Positions 39,055 to 46,884 of a stretch of 64,000 nt of DNA are shown piece after piece. This stretch comes from UBA668 sp041918155 (GTDB lineage: Bacteria > Actinomycetota > Acidimicrobiia > Acidimicrobiales > Ilumatobacteraceae). The DNA lies in the NCBI GenBank assembly GCA_041918155.1, contig JAYRWH010000068.1:28445-92444 (forward strand). Reading direction: 5' to 3'. The position numbers and the translations under genes were made by a program. The stretch's first letter is position 1. Each line of letters opens with the position of its first letter. The notes below the pieces were generated by a model, which did not search any database, was not told the DNA's origin, and saw only the letters and a program-made list of their open reading frames with translations.

Positions 39055-39665
39055 ACGACGACGAGCTGAACGAACGGCTCCGCCGCATCGACCCGAGCCC
39101 GACCGGGTCCGTGCACCCCGCCCACGGCCTTCGCGCCGCAGCACTCCTGGAGCAGATCATGAACACACCCCTCATCCCCGACCAACCTCGCGACCTGAGA
39201 CCGCTGCGCCGGGCCCCCGCTCGCGGGATCTACCTCGCACTCGCGGGTGTCGTCGTTACCGGCGCGATCACCGTCGGCGCGCTCGCCACCCGTGGTGGCG
39301 ACAACCAGTCCGCGGCGACCAGCGTCAGCTACAGTCTCGTGGCCGGCGACCCGATGGCCATGTGCATGCGGGTGGACGAGTTCCAGCCTGACCCGACGGT
39401 GGTCGGCCTCCGCGGCACGGTCGTTGAGGTCGGCGACGGCACCGTCACCCTCGACGTCACCAAGTGGTATCGCGGCGGTGACGCCGATCAGGTGGTGCTC
39501 GCCGTCGGGAGCGACATACCGGTGCCCGCGCTCGACGGCATCGAGTTCACGGTCGGCGGCGACTACCTCGTCGCGGTGCTCGATGGGCAGGTGCTGACCT
39601 GTGGGATCAGTGCCCCCTACGACCCGGCGTTGGCAGCCCTCTACGACGAGTGGTTCGCCGCCTGA
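39051..39665 (+). CDS. membrane protein co-encoded with the ECF sigma factor (possible anti-sigma)
   Basis: 204 residues. An N-terminal cytosolic part of ~60 residues (LNERLRRIDPSPTG..., Arg/Leu-rich helix), one membrane helix (GIYLALAGVVVTGAITVGALA) and a ~115-residue external domain with two Cys (AMCMRVDE and VLTCGISAP). No zinc-binding HxxxCxxC. Single-pass topology and overlap with the sigma gene suggest an anti-sigma or sensor, but I do not recognise a family. Confidence 0.75.
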   Translation: MNDDELNERLRRIDPSPTGSVHPAHGLRAAALLEQIMNTPLIPDQPRDLRPLRRAPARGIYLALAGVVVTGAITVGALATRGGDNQSAATSVSYSLVAGDPMAMCMRVDEFQPDPTVVGLRGTVVEVGDGTVTLDVTKWYRGGDADQVVLAVGSDIPVPALDGIEFTVGGDYLVAVLDGQVLTCGISAPYDPALAALYDEWFAA

Positions 39666-39668
39666 TCC

Positions 39669-39685
39669 GGCCCTCCTCCCGGGCC
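39669..39685. terminator. short hairpin between convergent genes
   Basis: GGCCC (39669-39673) pairs with GGGCC (39681-39685) over a 7-nt loop in the 42-bp gap between the convergent membrane-protein and helicase genes. No T run; weak evidence. Confidence 0.25.
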
Positions 39686-39707
39686 GCCGCCGTCCGTCGC
39701 TACCCGT

Positions 39708-41399
39708 TCAGTCGGTGTAGCGGCGGACGGCGGGCTTCTTGCCCTTGATCGTCGTGTTCTTCAGGGCCGTGATCACCTTGTCGACGGCCTTGTCGGGCAC
39801 GCCGACGACGGAGAACTTCTCGGTGATCTTGATCGGCCCGATCTCGCGGCCGACGAGATCGGTCTCGTTCGCGATAGCACCGACGAGATCGCCGGGCCGG
39901 ATGCCCGCGCCACGGCCGAGCGACACGTAGACGAACCCAGTGGCGCCGCCCTTGGCCCGCGGGTCGCGGCCGGCGGACTCGAAGCGCTTGTCGCCCTTTG
40001 CGCCACGGTCGGGGCGTTCGCCATCGGTGCGGCGCTCCATGCGGTGGCTGATGTCGGGGATCTCGGTCTCGTCGACGATGTTGCCGGCGAGCTCGTGGAA
40101 CAGACGGATGGCGGCGAGCGCGATCTGCTTGTCGTTGGCGTCACCCTGCAACGCATTCAACACCGGGTAGTAGGCGTCGAGGTCGTCGGCCGCCAGCGAC
40201 TCGCGCACCGAGGCGACGGTCTGGGCCAGCTGGGCCGCTCGCAGATCCGCGATCGAGGGCACCTTCTCGATGGTGATCGCCTGCTTGGTGAGCCGCTCGA
40301 TGTTGGAAAGCAGGCGCTGCTCTCGAGGCTCGGCGAGCGTGATCGCGACCCCTTCGCGCCCGGCTCGGCCGACGCGGCCGATGCGGTGCACGTAGCTCTC
40401 CGGCGCGGAGGGCACGTCGTAGTTCACGACGTGGGTGAGCGTGTCGACATCGAGGCCGCGGGCGGCGACGTCGGTGGCCACCAGCAGCTCGGCCGTGCCG
40501 TCGCGCAGACGCGACATGACGCGATCGCGCTGGGCCTGATCCATGCCGCCGTGCAGCGCTTCGGCGCGGTAGCCGCGGGCGTTCATCGTCTCGGTGAGCT
40601 GATCGACCTCGGTGCGGGTGCGGCAAAACACGAGCGCGCCCCCCGGCGACTCGATGTCGAGGATGCGGCCGAGTGCGGCCGGCTTATGGTTGCGCTGCAC
40701 GACATACGCGCACTGGCGCACCTTCCCGGCGCTGGCAATTGTGTCCCCGCGGACGACATTGATCTTCACCGGGTCGGTCTGGTAGCGCTTCGCGATCGAG
40801 TTGATGCGCGGCGGCATCGTGGCCGAGAACAGCACGGTCTGGTGGGCGTGGGGGATGCCCTCGAGGATGCTCTCGATATCGTCGGCGAAACCCATGTCGA
40901 GCATCTCATCGGCCTCGTCGAGCACCACCATCTTGATGCCGTCGAGGTTCAGCGAGCCGCGACCGATGTGGTCGATCACACGGCCAGGGGTGCCGACCAC
41001 GATGTGCACACCGCGGTCGAGGGCCTGCAGCTGACGGAAGATCGGCTGGCCGCCGTACACCGGCACGCACTTCGCGCGGAGATCCTTGCCGTAGCGGAAG
41101 AACGCCTCGCTCACCTGCATCGCCAGCTCGCGGGTGGGCACGAGCACGAGCGCCACCGGCTTGGAGGCATCGGTGGTGCCGACGAGCTGCAGCGCGGGGA
41201 TCGCGAACGCGGCGGTCTTGCCGGTGCCGGTGGCGGCCTGGCCGAGCAGGTCGCGGCCGTCCATGAGGTGGGGGATCGTTTCGCGCTGGATCGGCGTGGG
41301 CTCTTCGTAGCCCAGGTCATCGAGCGCCTTCAGGATTTCGGGGCGCAGCCCGAGCGCGGCGAAGCCCGTCGCGGTGTCCTGTTCGGTGTCGTCGTGCAC
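39708..41399 (-). CDS. deaD: DEAD-box RNA helicase
   Basis: 563 residues from GTG 41399 with GGAAGAGG upstream. Helicase motifs: Q motif (GYEEPTPIQRETIP), I ATGTGKT, II DEAD in VVLDEADEMLD, III SAT, VI HRIGRVGRAGREG. The C-terminus has the DbpA-like RNA-binding domain (GFVYVSLGRGAGIRPGDLVGAI). Works in ribosome assembly and mRNA turnover, especially in the cold. It is a single gene. Confidence 0.93.
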   Translation of the reverse strand: MHDDTEQDTATGFAALGLRPEILKALDDLGYEEPTPIQRETIPHLMDGRDLLGQAATGTGKTAAFAIPALQLVGTTDASKPVALVLVPTRELAMQVSEAFFRYGKDLRAKCVPVYGGQPIFRQLQALDRGVHIVVGTPGRVIDHIGRGSLNLDGIKMVVLDEADEMLDMGFADDIESILEGIPHAHQTVLFSATMPPRINSIAKRYQTDPVKINVVRGDTIASAGKVRQCAYVVQRNHKPAALGRILDIESPGGALVFCRTRTEVDQLTETMNARGYRAEALHGGMDQAQRDRVMSRLRDGTAELLVATDVAARGLDVDTLTHVVNYDVPSAPESYVHRIGRVGRAGREGVAITLAEPREQRLLSNIERLTKQAITIEKVPSIADLRAAQLAQTVASVRESLAADDLDAYYPVLNALQGDANDKQIALAAIRLFHELAGNIVDETEIPDISHRMERRTDGERPDRGAKGDKRFESAGRDPRAKGGATGFVYVSLGRGAGIRPGDLVGAIANETDLVGREIGPIKITEKFSVVGVPDKAVDKVITALKNTTIKGKKPAVRRYTD

Positions 41400-41474
41400 G
41401 GTGCCTCTTCCGTAAGGGGTAATCCAAGGCTAGGGCCGCTACCAGGGGATTGACTGTGACCGGCGGCCCGACCG

Positions 41475-41558
41475 CTACGGCGCTATGTAGGTGGTCTTCA
41501 CCGCGGTGAAGAACTCCATCGCGTGGCGGCCTTGTTCACGCGGCCCGAGGTTGCTCGC
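41475..41558 (-). pseudogene. remnant of an aldehyde dehydrogenase C-terminus
   Basis: On the minus strand, the ~24 codons before the TAG at 41475-41477 read GPREQGRHAMEFF then TAVKTTYIAP, the pattern that ends many NAD-dependent aldehyde dehydrogenases (glycine, GR-EQG, FF-T-VKT-Y). Upstream the frame loses similarity at once and runs into the promoter of the KAS gene, so only the last ~25 residues remain. I infer a truncated gene whose main part was lost by deletion or insertion of the neighbouring KAS locus. Confidence 0.5.
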
Positions 41559-41613
41559 CGTGCGGCCTCGCTCATGACGAACGCGACAGTACCCCGTCGT
41601 CGTCGGTGGTCGG

Positions 41614-41619
41614 TAGCCT
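41614..41619 (+). promoter_or_regulatory. TAGCCT -10 element of the KAS III gene (leaderless)
   Basis: TAGCCT lies 8 bp before GTG 41628 and separates it from earlier in-frame starts. Confidence 0.6.
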
Positions 41620-41627
41620 CACCCACC

Positions 41628-42752
41628 GTGCCGTCCCCCGTGGTGATCAGCGGAACCGGGTTGTTCACCCCGCCGCATTCCGTCAGCAATGCCGAACTCG
41701 TGGCATCGTTGACCACCGCCACAGAGGCGTGGAACGCGGCCAACCGCGCCGCGATCCAGGTCGGTGAGGAGGCGGTACGGCAGGTGCCCGACGCCGAGTT
41801 CATCGTCAAGGCCTCCGGCATCGAGAGTCGCTTCGTGATGGACAAGGACGGTGTGCTCGACCCCGAGCGGTTGCGCCCACGCCTGCCATTGCGCGGGGAG
41901 GACGAGATCGGCATCCAGGCGGAGATGGCGCTGCCAGCGATCGCCGAAGCACTCGCCCAGGCCGGCCGCCGGCCCGACGAGGTGGATGCGGTGATCGTCG
42001 GCTGCTCGAACCTGCAACGCGCCTACCCGGCGGTGGCCATCGAGGTGCAACACACGATCGGTGCCAGTGGGTGGGCGTTCGACATGAACGTGGCGTGCTC
42101 ATCGGCGACGTTCGGGATCCAGTCGGGCATCGACGCGCTGCTCAGCGGCTCCGCCGACTGTGTGCTCGTGGTGAGCCCGGAGATCACGTCGGGGCACAAC
42201 AACTTCGCCATGCGCGACCACCACTTCATCTTCGGCGACGCCTGCACAGCGGTCGTGCTCGAGCGCGCCGACGACGCGGTGGCGCCCGACCAATGGGAGG
42301 TAGTGCGCAGCCAGCTCGTCACCAGGTTCTCCAATTCGATCCGCAACGACTTCGGCTTCCTCAACCCCAGCGAGGACGGCGAGCGTGACCCGATGGACCT
42401 GGTGTTCCGCCAGCGCGGTCAGCAGGTGTTCAAGGAGGTGTGCCCGATGGTGGTGGCGCACATCCGCGAACAGATGGATGCGCTCACGCTCGACCCCGGC
42501 GCGGTGCGCCGCTTCTGGCTGCATCAGGCGAACCTGAAGATGAACCAGCTGATCGCCAAGGGGGTGCTCGGGCGGGTGCCCGACGCCGACGAGGCGCCGG
42601 TGATCCTCGATCGCTACGCGAACACGTCGTCGGCCGGGTCGATCATCGCCTTTCACCTGCATCGCGACGACCTCGTCAGCGGCGACGTCGGGGTGATCTG
42701 CAGCTTCGGTGCCGGCTACAGCATCGGCAGCCAGGTCGTGCGCAAACGCTGA
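41628..42752 (+). CDS. 3-oxoacyl-ACP synthase III family protein
   Basis: 374 residues from GTG 41628 (VPSPVVISGTGLFTPP). The Cys-His-Asn triad is complete: NVACSSATFGIQ, RFWLHQANLKMNQL and DRYANTSSAGS. KAS III enzymes condense an acyl-CoA with malonyl-ACP; divergent members make specialised fatty or polyketide starters. The insertion HHFIFGDACTAVVLERADDAV keeps the usual glycine loop. Single gene, convergent with the RsbRD-like gene. Confidence 0.9.
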   Translation: MPSPVVISGTGLFTPPHSVSNAELVASLTTATEAWNAANRAAIQVGEEAVRQVPDAEFIVKASGIESRFVMDKDGVLDPERLRPRLPLRGEDEIGIQAEMALPAIAEALAQAGRRPDEVDAVIVGCSNLQRAYPAVAIEVQHTIGASGWAFDMNVACSSATFGIQSGIDALLSGSADCVLVVSPEITSGHNNFAMRDHHFIFGDACTAVVLERADDAVAPDQWEVVRSQLVTRFSNSIRNDFGFLNPSEDGERDPMDLVFRQRGQQVFKEVCPMVVAHIREQMDALTLDPGAVRRFWLHQANLKMNQLIAKGVLGRVPDADEAPVILDRYANTSSAGSIIAFHLHRDDLVSGDVGVICSFGAGYSIGSQVVRKR

Positions 42753-42761
42753 GCGGCAGGG

Positions 42762-43217
42762 TCAGGTGCCGCCGCGGAACAGCGCGCTCAGGTCGAGCGA
42801 CGGCACGTGGTGCTGCGAGGCGAGCGACACATAGGTGCATGACAGCGCGTCGCGCCCTGCGCCGAACACCGTGCCGACAAGGCCGATCGCATGAGCGATT
42901 TCCGCCGACGGCAGCGCGTCGACGACCTTGCCCCAGACGGTCTCCTCGAGCACGTTGAAGGCGGTCAGCACTTCGCGGATGTCGAAGCCGGCGTCGAAGC
43001 GTTCGTGGGCCACTCGCGTCGAATAGTCGACCACCGGTACCAGGTCGTGCGTGGCGATGCTCTTGCTGACGAGGTCGAGCAGCACGCGCAGCCGCTCGCG
43101 GACAGCGTCTGGGCCGGCCTCGTCATAGTGCCGCTGCTGCGAGCGTGCGAGCGCCGCTGCGGCTTCGGTGACGATGGCGTCGGCTTCCCTGTCGAGCACT
43201 GTGATCGGATCGATCAT
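42762..43217 (-). CDS. RsbRD N-terminal-like domain protein
   Basis: 151 residues with GAAGGAGG before ATG 43217. An all-helical protein: ...ALARSQQRHYDEAGPDAVRERLRVLLDLVSKSIATHDLVPVVDYSTRVAHERFDAGFDIREVLTAFNVLEETVW, fitting the RsbT co-antagonist RsbRD N-terminal domain that senses signals in stressosome-like proteins. No STAS or kinase domain follows, so it is a stand-alone sensor-like domain. Partner unknown. Confidence 0.7.
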   Translation of the reverse strand: MIDPITVLDREADAIVTEAAAALARSQQRHYDEAGPDAVRERLRVLLDLVSKSIATHDLVPVVDYSTRVAHERFDAGFDIREVLTAFNVLEETVWGKVVDALPSAEIAHAIGLVGTVFGAGRDALSCTYVSLASQHHVPSLDLSALFRGGT

Positions 43218-43266
43218 GGCTGCCTCCTTCCGGGGACAACCTCTTCATACCCACTCCCATCCGGGC

Positions 43267-45738
43267 TCAACCCTTGATGCGCGCGTTCTCGGGGTCGTGC
43301 AGCGGCCTCAGCGAGGCCCGCGCCGGGTACTGCTGCCCTGCGATCTCCACCGTCCACTGGCCCGAGTTCACCCACGCCGGGGTGATCGGGCTGCCCTCGG
43401 CCGACACCATTGCCAGCCCCACTGCGCCGCCGAGCGTGTGCCCGTACGAGCCGGCGCGCACATACCCCGCGGTCGCGCCGTTGCGTCGAACCACCTCGGC
43501 GTGGTGCAAGAGCGGCTGGGGGTCGAGCACGTGCACCTGCACCATCCGTCGGCTGGGCGGCCCCGCGGCGCGCAACTCCAACAGGGCGTCGCGACCGGCG
43601 AATCCACCCGGCTTGTCCCACGCGATCGCGAAACCGAGGCCGACCGACAACGGATCGTCCGCGTTGTCGATGTCGTGGCCGTAGTCGCGGTACCCCTTCT
43701 CCATCCTCAGGCTCGCCAAAGCCTTGAGGCCGGCGTGCTGCAACCCGAACGCGTCGCCCGCGGCGACGATCCGGTCGTACGCGTGCACCGCCTGCTCGGC
43801 GGGTACGTACAGCTCGTAGCCGAGCTCGCCGAGATAGGTGATGCGCACGCACAGCACGCGGGCCAAGCCGAGGTCGATCTCGCGGGCGGTGCGGAATGGA
43901 AAGGCTGCGTCGGAGAGGTCGGAGGTGGTGAGCGATTGCATGAGCTCGCGCGAACGCGGACCCTGCACATTGATCTGCGCGTACGCGCCGGTCACGTCGG
44001 TGGCGAAGGCATGGGCATTGTGATCGGCGAACGCGCGACGCATGTGAGTGAGCACATGGCGGTGGGCGGTGTCGGTGGCCACGACGAGGAACTCGCCGTC
44101 GTCGAGCTTGGTGACCGTGAGGTCGGCCTCGAGCAGGCCGCGTTCGTTGAGCCACTGGGTGTAAGTGATGCGACCGGGCTCGCCGTCGACCGAGTTGGCT
44201 GAGATCAGGTCGAGCGTCCGCCCGGCGTCGCGGCCCTGCACGCGGAACTTGGACATGAAGCTCATGTCCATCACGATCACGCTGTCGCGGCAGGCGCGGT
44301 GCTCGGCCTCCCACTGCTGCCACCACGACGGCCGAGCCCAGGTGAGTGGGCCGGGCTCCGGGACGTTACCCGCGCCTGCGTACCACTCGGGGCTCTCCCA
44401 ACCGCTCACCTCGCGGAAGTATGCGCCCTGTTCGGCGAGGCGCTGGTGGAGCGGCGAGTGCTTTGCATCGCGGGCGGTGTGCAGCTCCTTGTTCGGGTAG
44501 TGGCACTCGTACACCATGCCCAGCGACTCGACCGTGCGGGTGCGCCGGTACTCGGGGTTGGCCTGGTACGGGTGGAGGCGGTCGGGATGTATGGCGGTGA
44601 CATCCGCCCCCGGGTCGCCGTCGGCGATCCAGTGCGCGACCAGCCGGCCGAGCCCGCCTCCGGTGAGGATGCCGATCGAGTTGAGGCCCGCTGCCACCCA
44701 GTAGTTCTGCACCTCGGGCGCCGGGCCGACGATCGGGTTGAGGTCGGGGGTGAAGCTCTCCGGCCCGCAGAAGAACGTACGGATGCCCGTGTCGAGCGAC
44801 TTCGGCACGCGGCTCATCGCCGCCTCGACGTAGGGGCCCATGCGATCCCAGTCGGGCTGGATCGAGGTGAACGACGCATCGTGGGGGATCGCACCCACGT
44901 TCCACGGCGCGCACTCGGTCTCGAACAGGCCCACCATCAGCCCGCCGACCTCCTCGCGGAAGTAGCCGAAGTTCTTCGGGTCCTCGATCACCGGCCACGA
45001 CGGGTCGAGGCCCTCCATCTGCTCGGTGATGAGGTAATAGTGCTCGGCCGCCTGGAGCGGGATCGACACGCCGGCCTTCGCCCCGAGTTGGCGGGCCCAC
45101 ATGCCGGCGGCGTTGACCACGTGTTCGCACTCGATCGTGCCGTGGTCGGTGACGACCCCGCGCACCCGGCCATCGCTCACCAGCACGTCGATCACACTCA
45201 CGCCCTGGGCGATGGTGACGCCCGTCTGGCGGGCGCCCTTCGCCAGCGACATCGTTGCGTCGACCGGGTTCACCCGCCCGTCGCCGGGCACGTAGAAGCC
45301 CGCGAGTAGGTCATCGGTGCGGGCGAGAGGGAACAGCTCGGCCACCTCACGCGGCGACACCTCGTGCACGTCGATGCCCTTGTAGCGGTTGAACGTGGAG
45401 ACGCGGCGGTACTCCTCCAGCCGACCCTCGTCGGCGGCGAGCTCTACGAACCCCACCGGCTTGAAGCCGGTGGCCTGGCCGGTCTCAGCCTCCAGGCGGG
45501 AGTAGAGATCCCGCGTGTACATGCGCAGCTCGGTGCTGGTGGACGAGGTGGAGCCGAACGTGATCATCAACCCCGCGGCGTGCCAGGTGGTGCCCGACGT
45601 GAGTTGGTCGCGCTCGACGAGCACGGTGTCGATGAAGCCGAGGTGGCCGAGGTGGTAGGCGATGGAGGTGCCGATGATCCCGCCCCCGATCACCACCACA
45701 CGGGCGCGAGAGGGAAGGGGTGTGGGGGAGTGGCTCAT
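43267..45738 (-). CDS. FAD-dependent dehydrogenase with C-terminal GcvT-like domain (dimethylglycine/sarcosine dehydrogenase type)
   Basis: 823 residues from ATG 45738. N-terminal FAD site RVVVIGGGIIGTSIAYHLG (GxGxxG) and the SGTTWHAAGLMITFGS region, then an FAO domain, and a GcvT aminomethyltransferase module (from about 430) with GLLEADLTVTKLDDGEFLVV. Such enzymes oxidise N-methylated glycines and pass the formaldehyde to tetrahydrofolate. Substrate not certain (dimethylglycine, sarcosine or a related methylamine). Divergent from the enoyl-CoA hydratase gene. Confidence 0.9.
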   Translation of the reverse strand: MSHSPTPLPSRARVVVIGGGIIGTSIAYHLGHLGFIDTVLVERDQLTSGTTWHAAGLMITFGSTSSTSTELRMYTRDLYSRLEAETGQATGFKPVGFVELAADEGRLEEYRRVSTFNRYKGIDVHEVSPREVAELFPLARTDDLLAGFYVPGDGRVNPVDATMSLAKGARQTGVTIAQGVSVIDVLVSDGRVRGVVTDHGTIECEHVVNAAGMWARQLGAKAGVSIPLQAAEHYYLITEQMEGLDPSWPVIEDPKNFGYFREEVGGLMVGLFETECAPWNVGAIPHDASFTSIQPDWDRMGPYVEAAMSRVPKSLDTGIRTFFCGPESFTPDLNPIVGPAPEVQNYWVAAGLNSIGILTGGGLGRLVAHWIADGDPGADVTAIHPDRLHPYQANPEYRRTRTVESLGMVYECHYPNKELHTARDAKHSPLHQRLAEQGAYFREVSGWESPEWYAGAGNVPEPGPLTWARPSWWQQWEAEHRACRDSVIVMDMSFMSKFRVQGRDAGRTLDLISANSVDGEPGRITYTQWLNERGLLEADLTVTKLDDGEFLVVATDTAHRHVLTHMRRAFADHNAHAFATDVTGAYAQINVQGPRSRELMQSLTTSDLSDAAFPFRTAREIDLGLARVLCVRITYLGELGYELYVPAEQAVHAYDRIVAAGDAFGLQHAGLKALASLRMEKGYRDYGHDIDNADDPLSVGLGFAIAWDKPGGFAGRDALLELRAAGPPSRRMVQVHVLDPQPLLHHAEVVRRNGATAGYVRAGSYGHTLGGAVGLAMVSAEGSPITPAWVNSGQWTVEIAGQQYPARASLRPLHDPENARIKG

Positions 45739-45740
45739 CG

Positions 45741-45757
45741 GGTGCCATTGAAGCACC
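45741..45757. promoter_or_regulatory. inverted repeat GGTGC-N7-GCACC in a divergent gap
   Basis: GGTGC (45741-45745) and GCACC (45753-45757) flank 7 bp just before the dehydrogenase ATG, in the 54-bp gap with the enoyl-CoA hydratase gene. Candidate operator only. Confidence 0.3.
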
Positions 45758-45792
45758 CCCGTAACCCTCGCGCTCGTGCCAAGATCAGCGGC

Positions 45793-46605
45793 ATGGATCA
45801 TGTCCTCTACGAGGTCGACGAGCACGTCGCAGTCATCACCCTGAACCGCCCCGAGGCGGCCAATGCCCAAACCCAGAAGGTGCTGATGGAGCTCGACAGC
45901 GCGTGGTCGCTGGCCGAGGCCGACAACGCGGTGAAGGTGATCGTGCTCTGCTCGGCGGGCAAGCACTTCTCCGCCGGCCACGACATGACCGGGCAGGGGT
46001 CCACCGTCGACAGGACGATCCCCCTGCCCGATGCGCTGTACGACTGGGAGACCCGCCATTACTTCCATTACGCCAAGCGCTGGCGCAATGTGCCCAAGCC
46101 GTCGATCGCGGCCGTGCAGGGCAAGTGCATCGCCGCCGGCCTGATGCTCTGCTGGCCGTGCGACCTGATCGTCGCTGCCGACAACGCGCAGTTCTCCGAC
46201 CCGGTGCTGTTCATGGGCATCTCCGGTGTCGAGTATCACGCCCACCCTTGGGAGCTCGGGCCGCGCAAGGCCAAGGAGATGTTGTTCGCTGGCACCTCGA
46301 TCGGCGCGCAGGAGGCGGCCCAGCTCGGGATGGTGAACCGGGTCGTGCCCCTCGACGAGCTGATGTCGGCCACGATGGAGTTGGCCCGCACGATCGCCCA
46401 GCGCGACGGTTTCGCCCTACGGATGGCGAAGCGGGCCGTCAACCACACCGTCGACGTGCAAGGGTTCACCTCGGCGATCGAGGCCGCGTTCGACATGCAC
46501 CACTTCGCCCACACCCGGGCGTCGGTGATCACCGGGGGCATGCCGTCGCTGGCCGGTCTGGCGTCGATGAAGGATCAGCAGAACCAGAAGGATCAGCAGG
46601 AATAG
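45793..46605 (+). CDS. enoyl-CoA hydratase/isomerase family protein, likely truncated by a TAG codon
   Basis: 270 residues from ATG 45793 (MDHVLYEVDEHVAVITLNRPE). Crotonase features: CSAGKHFSAGHDM, KCIAAGLMLCWPCDLIVAAD (oxyanion hole) and GMVNRVVPLDEL. The extra 46-residue Trp/His-rich part (DALYDWETRHYFHYAKRWRN) is seen in some actinobacterial hydratases. Near the end two 18-bp units, KDQQNQ and KDQQE-stop, differ so that the first unit's last CAG (Gln) is TAG in the second. The frame continues past the stop with typical codons for another 73 codons, so the protein is probably shortened by a C-to-T nonsense change. Confidence 0.9.
   Translation: MDHVLYEVDEHVAVITLNRPEAANAQTQKVLMELDSAWSLAEADNAVKVIVLCSAGKHFSAGHDMTGQGSTVDRTIPLPDALYDWETRHYFHYAKRWRNVPKPSIAAVQGKCIAAGLMLCWPCDLIVAADNAQFSDPVLFMGISGVEYHAHPWELGPRKAKEMLFAGTSIGAQEAAQLGMVNRVVPLDELMSATMELARTIAQRDGFALRMAKRAVNHTVDVQGFTSAIEAAFDMHHFAHTRASVITGGMPSLAGLASMKDQQNQKDQQE
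46570..46605 (+). repeat. duplicated 18-bp unit; stop codon aligned with a Gln codon
   Basis: Units 46570-46587 and 46588-46605 share their first 12 bp (AAGGATCAGCAG); the third-from-last codons differ (AAC/GAA) and the last are CAG and TAG. In-frame duplication followed by a single C-to-T change explains the stop at the end of the enoyl-CoA hydratase. Confidence 0.75.
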
Positions 46606-46827
46606 CCGGTTCTGCAGGCACTCACCAAGAAGCAGCAGCCCGGCGGGTTTCGCGAATGGTTCGCCGAGAACTCGGAGTACGAGCTGCGCTTCCAGACCAC
46701 GCGCGGCGACCACTACAAGATCAGCGCGATGGGCGGCTGGACGATGTCGAAGGCGATGGGCGAGGGCTACGAGGAAGACATGCGGGCCGTCGCCCAGTGG
46801 CCGGCCGATACGCGCCCGCCCCGTTGA
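46606..46827 (+). pseudogene. coding segment in frame after the enoyl-CoA hydratase stop, no proper start codon
   Basis: Seventy-three sense codons from 46606 to the TGA at 46825-46827 carry the genome's codon style (almost all third positions G or C) and encode a charged, Trp- and Met-rich sequence (QALTKKQQPGGFREWF, YELRFQTTRGDHYKIS, GGWTMSKAMGEGYEEDM). There is no ATG, GTG or TTG in this frame until ATG 46729; a CTG at 46612 has AGGA ten bases upstream. It is either the former C-terminus of the hydratase, reached now only by UAG read-through, or a gene with a CTG start. Family not recognised. Confidence 0.6.
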
Positions 46828-46871
46828 GCCATCGTGGGCACGCCCGGTCCGATGTGACCGGCGACACGCCC

Positions 46872-46877
46872 TAGGCT
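46872..46877 (+). promoter_or_regulatory. TAGGCT -10 element of the acyl-CoA ligase gene (leaderless)
   Basis: TAGGCT lies 7 bp before ATG 46885. An inverted repeat CCGGT-N8-ACCGG lies just upstream. Confidence 0.6.
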
Positions 46878-46884
46878 GGCCGGT

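Noticed and set aside
41498..41914. A 138-residue minus-strand frame at the start of the KAS III gene
   Set aside because: It is the antisense frame of the KAS III gene; the ALDH-like similarity lies in a different minus frame and only at 41475-41558.
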